Below, one piece after another: positions 58,480 through 64,000 of a stretch of DNA of 64,000 bases. Location: the NCBI GenBank assembly GCA_910575565.1, contig CAJTFL010000005.1, forward strand, positions 62,001 through 126,000. Direction: 5' to 3'. Made by a program: the position numbers and the translations under genes. Numbering within the stretch: position 1 is the first letter of the stretch; the number at the start of each line of letters is the position of its first letter. The notes under the pieces are model-generated. The model made no database searches, was not told the origin of the DNA, and saw nothing but the letters and a program-made list of their open reading frames with translations. This DNA comes from Lachnospiraceae bacterium. GTDB lineage: Bacteria > Bacillota > Clostridia > Lachnospirales > Lachnospiraceae.

Positions 58480-59657
58480 ATGTTGAAAACTAAAAAGGAA
58501 ACCGATAAACGGATAACACTTCTGCAACTTTTTGGGATTTTGTTTGTAGCATTGGGACATACAGGAGATGGGGTTCCATTATTTTCTAGTTGGTTCCCAT
58601 ATAGTTCGTTTCATATGGCGTTATTTATTTTTATATCTGGATATTTGTATAAAGAACAGTCGGAAACTCAAGCGTTACAGTTTGTTGGGCGAAAAATAAA
58701 ATCTTTGGTTATTCCATTGTATGCATGGTATTTTGTTTATGCAATACTTTGGAAGATATTAAATTATTTTGATTTACTGCGATATGGAGCCAGCCCCACT
58801 ATTAATAATTTTCTAATTTATCCATGGACATACGGGCCGAGGTATGGGATAACGGAAGCTTCATGGTTTATTGCGACCCTATTTTTAATTCACATAATAA
58901 ATGTGCCGCTTAGAAAATTATTTGGAATTGGGAAATGTAAAATTAAAGAATATATTTATTTGATAGTATTGACTATTATGGGAATTTTGGCTGTTATAAA
59001 GGCACGGGAAATTGGCGGGCTTCCAGGAGAGATGTCCCAATTGCAGTCGATGACAATAAAAGTTGGATTTTTATTTCCGTTTTACCAGATAGGGCATTTG
59101 ATGAAAAAAGAATGGGAGAAATCATTGGATAGTATTCCTAATACCGTATATATGGCAACATTAATGGGGGGCAGTTAATCCTTGCATATTTTGCGGGAGG
59201 GGTGTCTGGGTTATTTAATACAGTAGTGCATTCTTTATATCCGTATCCGACAATTGCGTATTTATGTGCCTTTACAGGGATTTTATTTTGGTTTAGATTA
59301 ACAAAAATACTTATGCCTGCCTTAGAAGGAAGCAAGGTTATTTCCTTTGTGGGAAGTAATACACTTCCAATTGTAATTCATCATCAATTGGGAATATATG
59401 TTTTAAATTGGATTATGTATGGGATAAAATTATCAATTGGGGGATTTAGCGGTCTGTCATTGGAAAAGATTAAGGCAAATTATTGGTATACATATGCGCC
59501 AGATGGAATCGATATATTTAAAATCGTGTACTTAGTAGGCAGTATAGCGTTTTCGTTAGGAGTAGATTATTTATTTAGAAAGGCAAAAAGCGGGATGATA
59601 AAAAACTTAAAGACACATTGGCGCTATCCGGCATCAAGAGTTTATCCCATGAGATGA
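58480..59657 (+). pseudogene. Acyltransferase family 3, frameshifted at a poly-G tract
   Basis: Two reading frames together encode a complete membrane O-acyltransferase of about 390 residues. The first (58480-59178) has ITLLQLFGILFVALGHTGDG and FHMALFIFISGYLYKEQ with the conserved His; it breaks at six Gs (59166-59171) and stops at once. One more G would join it to QLILAYFAGGVSGLFN and on to VGSNTLPIVIHHQLGIYVL in the second frame, ending at 59657. The gene is therefore off in this sequence, by mutation, slippage-based phase variation or a sequencing error. It is AT-rich like the genes that follow. Confidence 0.85.
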
Positions 59658-59920
59658 TGATTTAGATATAGTGGTGATAAAGGGAGTTACAAAATTTATT
59701 GTATATTTTATATATCAATATAAAGAAAATTTCCAATTATATTGTGTCGATGCAGTAAAAGATTATTCATATGAAAATGAAAAACAATTTACTTTAAAAT
59801 TTTATTTTTTATCAGTGAAGAATTTTTGATTGTCTAGTAAAAATATATAAATCTAAAATGGGAAATTTGGAGAAAATTAAAGCATGAAAATATCATATGT
59901 TATGAATTGGCGGTGACAAT
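59658..59920. other. AT-rich spacer
   Basis: 263 bp with very low GC and no gene. It has only a ten-codon frame MKISYVMNWR near 59884, which may be debris. Confidence 0.5.
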
Positions 59921-60925
59921 ATGGCAAGTTTTAATCCATCTGCAGCTCATATTGTATATGCTTCTGATGATAGATTTGCAGAAATTCTTGGGGTATCATT
60001 AGTTAGCCTATTTGAAAATAGTAAAAATATGGAAGAAATTACGGTCTATATTCTTGATTCAGGTATATCAAAAGAAAATAAACAGAAATTGTTTTCCGTA
60101 TGTGAGCACTATAAAAGAGTAGGAATGTTTATTCCAGCGACAAATATTAGTGAAAAAATGTCAATGAATGTAAAGCTTGATCGTGGCAGCTTGAGTCAAT
60201 ACGCGAGGTTATTTGTATCATCAAATTTGCCTGAAAATTTGAATAGAGTTCTATATTTGGATTGTGATGTTATTGTAATTAAAAGTGTGAAAGAATTATG
60301 GAATCTTGAACTTAAAGGAAAAACTATTGGTGCATTGCTGGATGCATTTAGCAAATACTATAGAGTAAATATCGATTTAAAAGAAGATGATATTATGTTT
60401 AATTCAGGCGTTATGTTAATCGATTTGAATAAATGGAAAAAACAAAATATTGAGGAACGTTTATTAAATTTTATTGCAAGAAAAAATGGCATTATACAAC
60501 AAGGTGATCAGGGAGCACTTAATTTTGTGCTTAGTGATGAAACTTATTGTTTTGCTCCAAAGTTTAATTCGGTGACTATTTTTTTTGATTTTTCGTATCA
60601 TGAAATCTTGGAGTATAGAAAACCGCCAAAATTTTATAGTAGTGAAGAAATAAAGGATGCTATAGATAATCCATATATTGTTCATTTTACAACGAGCTTC
60701 TTGAGCAAGAGAGCATGGGTGAAAAATTGTCAACATAAATATGTAAATAAATGGATGGAATATAAAAACATGAGTCCCTGGGAAAATACGGAACTTTGGG
60801 ACGACAGGCGTTCGCAGTGGAAAATTAAGATTTTTAATACTTTGCCAAGAAATTTGGCAATTAAAATTGCTGGTGTTATGCAGGCGTATGGTAGACCTTT
60901 AAGGAATAGGCTATGGAAAAAATAA
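59921..60925 (+). CDS. Glycosyltransferase family 8
   Basis: A 334-residue GT8 enzyme. IVYASDDRFAEILGVSLVSLFENSK, then SQYARLFVSSNLPENLNRVLYLDCDVIVIKSV (the DxD site is DCD), MFNSGVMLIDLNKWK and QQGDQGALNFVLS are family-typical. The C-terminal HFTTSFLSKRAWVKN corresponds to HxxGxxKPW but is divergent. Much more AT-rich than the GT8 gene at 9,131, so not a recent duplicate. GGTGA lies 5 nt before the ATG. Confidence 0.9.
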   Translation: MASFNPSAAHIVYASDDRFAEILGVSLVSLFENSKNMEEITVYILDSGISKENKQKLFSVCEHYKRVGMFIPATNISEKMSMNVKLDRGSLSQYARLFVSSNLPENLNRVLYLDCDVIVIKSVKELWNLELKGKTIGALLDAFSKYYRVNIDLKEDDIMFNSGVMLIDLNKWKKQNIEERLLNFIARKNGIIQQGDQGALNFVLSDETYCFAPKFNSVTIFFDFSYHEILEYRKPPKFYSSEEIKDAIDNPYIVHFTTSFLSKRAWVKNCQHKYVNKWMEYKNMSPWENTELWDDRRSQWKIKIFNTLPRNLAIKIAGVMQAYGRPLRNRLWKK

Positions 60926-60958
60926 ATGTATAGGTAGTTTTATGGGAGGCAATACATA

Positions 60959-62260
60959 TTGAGAAGAAAAATAAAGGTATTAGTAATTACTCATGCACCA
61001 TGGCGTAATGATACAAGTATCGGCAATTCGTATTCTAATATTTTTGCAAATATGAATGATAAGATAGAATTTGCTCAAATTTATGTAAGAGATGGTTTGC
61101 CGGAAAATAACTTGGTGTATAGATATTTTAAACTATCAGAAAAGCAGTTGCTAAAGAGCATTTTTACTAGAAAGTCTGTGGGAGAAGAGTTTATTTTAGA
61201 TAATCCGATGGACACGCCATCTGTCCATTTTTCAAATAAATATAATATGGTTCGCCAGCTTAGATGGGATATATTTCTTTTAGGTCGCGATGTTGCTAGT
61301 TCATTAGGAAAATGGAAAACAAAAGAATTAGATTCGTTTTTAGATGATTTTAAGCCAGATATTATATTTGGTACACTAAGTTTTGTGCCACTTATTAATC
61401 AATTAATGATTTATGCTAAAAAAAGAACAAATGTGGAATTGATTACATATCCTTGGGATGATTGGTATCATATAAATAAAAACTCATGGTCGTTTTTTTA
61501 CTATATAAGAGTTTACCTTGAACGGTATTATATAAAAAAGTGTGTAGAAAATTGTAAATTTTTATATACAATCACCGAGCAGATGTGTGAGGAGTATACG
61601 TTCATTTTTAACAAAAAGTGCAAGGTGTTAAGAAAAGGATATAACTTCAATGAAAGGCGTTTTTTTAAAAGAATAAATTTGCAGAAAATACGCCTTGTTT
61701 ATGCAGGTAATATCGGAGATAAGCGATGGGAGATTTTGGCACATATTGCTCAAACCATTGTAAAAATTAATTCTAATAGCAAAATAAAGATGTGTCAATA
61801 TATTTATACACTTACGCCGATAAATAGTAAAATAAAAAAAGCATTAGAAATACCTGGGGTAAGCTATATGATGGGAAGTATTTCATCTAAAGCAGTTTCT
61901 GAAGTAATGGATGAAGCAGATATTTTGATTCATGTAGAACCTATTGATAAGCTCAAACTCGAAAATTGTAGATTATCTTTTTCTACTAAAATTGTAGATT
62001 ATTTATTTAAAGGAAAATGTATTCTTGCAGTGGGTGGTCAAAATGCGTCAATGAATTACTTAAAAGATAATGATGCAGCGTTGATTGTTGATGATTTAAG
62101 CAGACTTGGAGAAATAATGGATATGATAATAAAGAATCCTGCATTGATATATGAATATGGGGAAAAGGCATGGAATTGTGGAAAAAGAAATCATAATATT
62201 GATACAATTCAAACGATGTTATACCATGATTTCCTTAACATAATGAAAAATGAGGGATAG
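60959..62260 (+). CDS. GT4-like glycosyltransferase
   Basis: A 433-residue GT-B fold glycosyltransferase. The start is TTG 60959, with GGGAGG 9 nt upstream. N-terminal KVLVITHAPWRNDTSIGNSYSNIF, a central RLVYAGNIGDKRWEIL marking the second Rossmann domain, and DILIHVEPIDKLKLENCRLSFSTKIVDYLFKGK (read in pieces) with the E-x7-E-like region, match GT4/GT1-type enzymes. C-terminal GGQNASMNYLKDND follows. Sugar unknown. Confidence 0.82.
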   Translation: MRRKIKVLVITHAPWRNDTSIGNSYSNIFANMNDKIEFAQIYVRDGLPENNLVYRYFKLSEKQLLKSIFTRKSVGEEFILDNPMDTPSVHFSNKYNMVRQLRWDIFLLGRDVASSLGKWKTKELDSFLDDFKPDIIFGTLSFVPLINQLMIYAKKRTNVELITYPWDDWYHINKNSWSFFYYIRVYLERYYIKKCVENCKFLYTITEQMCEEYTFIFNKKCKVLRKGYNFNERRFFKRINLQKIRLVYAGNIGDKRWEILAHIAQTIVKINSNSKIKMCQYIYTLTPINSKIKKALEIPGVSYMMGSISSKAVSEVMDEADILIHVEPIDKLKLENCRLSFSTKIVDYLFKGKCILAVGGQNASMNYLKDNDAALIVDDLSRLGEIMDMIIKNPALIYEYGEKAWNCGKRNHNIDTIQTMLYHDFLNIMKNEG

Positions 62261-62264
62261 TGAA

Positions 62265-63308
62265 ATGCTTGTTAGTATTATAGTTCCAATTTATAATGGT
62301 TTTAAATATATCAATAAACTATATATATCGTTGATAAATCAAACTTTTCAGGATTTTGAGGTTTGGTTTATCAATGATGGTTCTTATGATAATTCTTTAG
62401 AAATTTTAACAAAAATTATTAAAAAAGATGAAAGAATAAATGTGTGCAATCAAAAAAACAAAGGAATTTGTGCAGCTAGAAATGCCGGAATAGCCCATGC
62501 GCGGGGAAAATACATTATTTTTTTAGATCAAGATGATAGCTTTGAAAATAATTTGATTGAAAGCTACGTAAGTGCTATTGAAACCCAAAATGTTGATATG
62601 GCATCCTTTGGAAAAATACATTATTGGATTTCAGATGAAGTTATTGTTAAAAAAGAATTTCAGAAATTTAATGATGAACGAGTATCAAATTTGACAAAAA
62701 TGTATGAATATTTATTTAATATAGACAACAAAAAAAGGTTAATGACTATATGGAACTGTATATATCGAAAAGATGTAATAGAAAAATATAATATTCAATT
62801 TGATGAGCATTTTAAGCATGGTGATGAGGATGGAATGTTTAATATAGAGTATGTTTTACATTGTAAAAGTATTTATTTTTCTAGTAAATGTTGCTATCAC
62901 TATTATATTAGGAAAGGTGTAAGTACAATAACAAAATATAATGATGAATTGTTAAATGATTATTTATATTTTATAGATAAACTATATTATTTGGTGTCGA
63001 AAATAAAAGATGAGTATATTAATGCATTGATTAAATTATATATGTTGAGATTTTTTTCAAATATATATATTAGGTTTTGCAGACATCATCCAAAAACAAA
63101 TGATAAAATTAACTTTTTGAAAAGATTGAGAAATTCAAAAAATTTTGAATATGCACTTACATTTTCAAATAAAAAATATTATAAACATTTTTCAATTAAG
63201 TATTTTTATTGGAATATTATAAACTTTTTTTTGATAAAGAAAAAGTATATTATATCAATTTTACTATTAAATATAATAAAATCACTAAAAAGTCTTGATC
63301 GTAAATAA
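62265..63308 (+). CDS. GT2 glycosyltransferase
   Basis: A 347-residue GT2 enzyme. ATG 62265 is chosen because GAGGG lies 8 nt upstream; ATG 62250 overlaps the previous gene. Motifs: VSIIVPIYNGFKYINKLYISL, WFINDGSYDNSLEIL, GICAARNAGIAHARGKYIIFLDQDDSF and HGDEDGMFNIEYVLH. The C-terminal 100 residues are Lys/Ile/Phe-rich and basic, as in several AT-rich-genome GT2 enzymes. It is part of the same operon as the two preceding genes. Confidence 0.88.
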   Translation: MLVSIIVPIYNGFKYINKLYISLINQTFQDFEVWFINDGSYDNSLEILTKIIKKDERINVCNQKNKGICAARNAGIAHARGKYIIFLDQDDSFENNLIESYVSAIETQNVDMASFGKIHYWISDEVIVKKEFQKFNDERVSNLTKMYEYLFNIDNKKRLMTIWNCIYRKDVIEKYNIQFDEHFKHGDEDGMFNIEYVLHCKSIYFSSKCCYHYYIRKGVSTITKYNDELLNDYLYFIDKLYYLVSKIKDEYINALIKLYMLRFFSNIYIRFCRHHPKTNDKINFLKRLRNSKNFEYALTFSNKKYYKHFSIKYFYWNIINFFLIKKKYIISILLLNIIKSLKSLDRK

Positions 63309-63374
63309 AATTGTCGTCTCATTATTAATTTTATGTGAATTACCAATCGAAAATGTAAAATGGAGGAATGAATT

Positions 63375-64000
63375 ATGTCTGCATTTAATGGTTCAACTTT
63401 GATGATTACTGGTGGGACAGGTTCTTTTGGCAATGCTGTTTTAAAGCATTTTATAGAGTCGGATATTAAAGAAATACGTATTTTTTCACGTGATGAAAAA
63501 AAACAGGATGATATGCGCCATGAGTTACAGGCAAATCATCCTGATGTAGCGAATAAAGTAAAGTTTTATATTGGTGATGTGCGTAATGCCAAATCAATTA
63601 AAGATGCGATGTATGGTGTAGATTATGTATTTCATGCATCTGCATTAAAACAGGTTCCTTCTTGTGAGTTTTTTCCAATGGAAGCTGTACGTACTAATAT
63701 TATCGGTACTGATAATATGCTTCATGCTGCTATTGAAGTAGGGGTGAAAAAGGTGGTATGTCTTTCAACGGATAAAGCAGCTTATCCAATAAATGCAATG
63801 GGCATTAGCAAAGCAATGATGGAACATATTATTTATGCCAATGCACGTATTGCTGCTGAGCGTGGTGGTACGGTTATCTGTTGCACTCGATATGGAAATG
63901 TAATGTGTAGTCGAGGTTCTGTAATTCCTTTATTTATTGAGCAAATAAAATCAAATAATTCAATTACAATTACAGATCCAAATATGACGCGGTTTTTGAT
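63375..64000 (+). CDS. UDP-GlcNAc 4,6-dehydratase/5-epimerase, 5' part
   Basis: The first 208 residues of an extended SDR enzyme, cut by the window end. TGGAGG lies 8 nt before ATG 63375. Visible: STLMITGGTGSFGNAVLKHF (nucleotide-binding), FSRDEKKQDDMRHELQ, YIGDVRNAKSIKDAM, STDKAAYPINAMGISKAMME. The catalytic Tyr of YxxxK is Met (MGISK), a mark of CapE/FnlA/WbjB, the first enzyme of UDP-L-FucNAc synthesis. Downstream genes for the next steps (capF/capG type) are predicted beyond the edge. Confidence 0.9.
   Translation, partial: MSAFNGSTLMITGGTGSFGNAVLKHFIESDIKEIRIFSRDEKKQDDMRHELQANHPDVANKVKFYIGDVRNAKSIKDAMYGVDYVFHASALKQVPSCEFFPMEAVRTNIIGTDNMLHAAIEVGVKKVVCLSTDKAAYPINAMGISKAMMEHIIYANARIAAERGGTVICCTRYGNVMCSRGSVIPLFIEQIKSNNSITITDPNMTRFL

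Overview
The window looks like a chromosomal segment of a Gram-positive Clostridia bacterium, most likely a Lachnospiraceae relative. The evidence is AGGAGG-type ribosome binding sites, GTG and TTG starts, sigma-A promoters, a sortase-anchored surface protein, an L,D-transpeptidase with ChW and cell-wall-binding repeats, LicD and UDP-galactopyranose mutase. This is inferred from gene content and style. No rRNA, tRNA or CRISPR array was seen.

Left part (1-7.8 kb): 25-bp tandem repeats, then a regulatory region with a perfect 13-bp inverted repeat, a 2,230-residue cell-wall-anchored adhesin (beta-helix stalk, pilin-like domains, MPKTG anchor), a long palindromic element, and a 60-residue gene with its own consensus promoter and terminator.

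Middle part (7.9-54 kb): a very large, mostly co-directional surface-polysaccharide locus. It holds UDP-galactopyranose mutase, many GT2 and GT8 glycosyltransferases, two flippase-like proteins, and an ABC exporter (permease plus an ATPase with a C-terminal extension). Next come a methyltransferase and a kinase-like/coiled-coil/glycosyltransferase fusion, a complete GDP-D-glycero-D-manno-heptose set (hddC, hddA, gmhB, gmhA), acyltransferases, and several large membrane proteins. The first three steps of CDP-3,6-dideoxyhexose synthesis (rfbF, rfbG, rfbH), LicD and a GtrB-like enzyme follow. A leftward block (16.4-21.3 kb) interrupts it: a Panacea-type antitoxin with a membrane partner (likely toxin-antitoxin or defence), an ATP-grasp enzyme and a secreted L,D-transpeptidase. 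Two MITE-like palindromic elements and several in-frame tandem repeats lie inside the locus.

Right part (54-64 kb): a junction of gene debris and recombination functions. It has a deleted AAA-ATPase-like remnant, a PD-(D/E)XK-like protein, a complete tyrosine integrase bracketed by inverted 21-nt repeats, and a recombinase-like protein without catalytic residues. After it begins a strikingly AT-rich glycan cluster: a frameshifted acyltransferase, GT8, GT4-like and GT2 enzymes, and a capE/fnlA-type UDP-GlcNAc dehydratase cut by the window end. A 60-base sample at 61,021 is about 27% GC against about 63% at 37,921, so this cluster was probably acquired separately.

Taken together, the middle genes would make nucleotide-activated Galf, D,D-heptose and a dideoxyhexose, assemble them on a lipid carrier, decorate them with acetyl, methyl and phosphodiester groups, and export the chain by an ABC transporter and/or flippase. 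The layout of exporter ATPase, methyltransferase, then kinase-like plus coiled coil recalls the Gram-negative WbdD chain-terminating system and is the most interesting hypothesis here.
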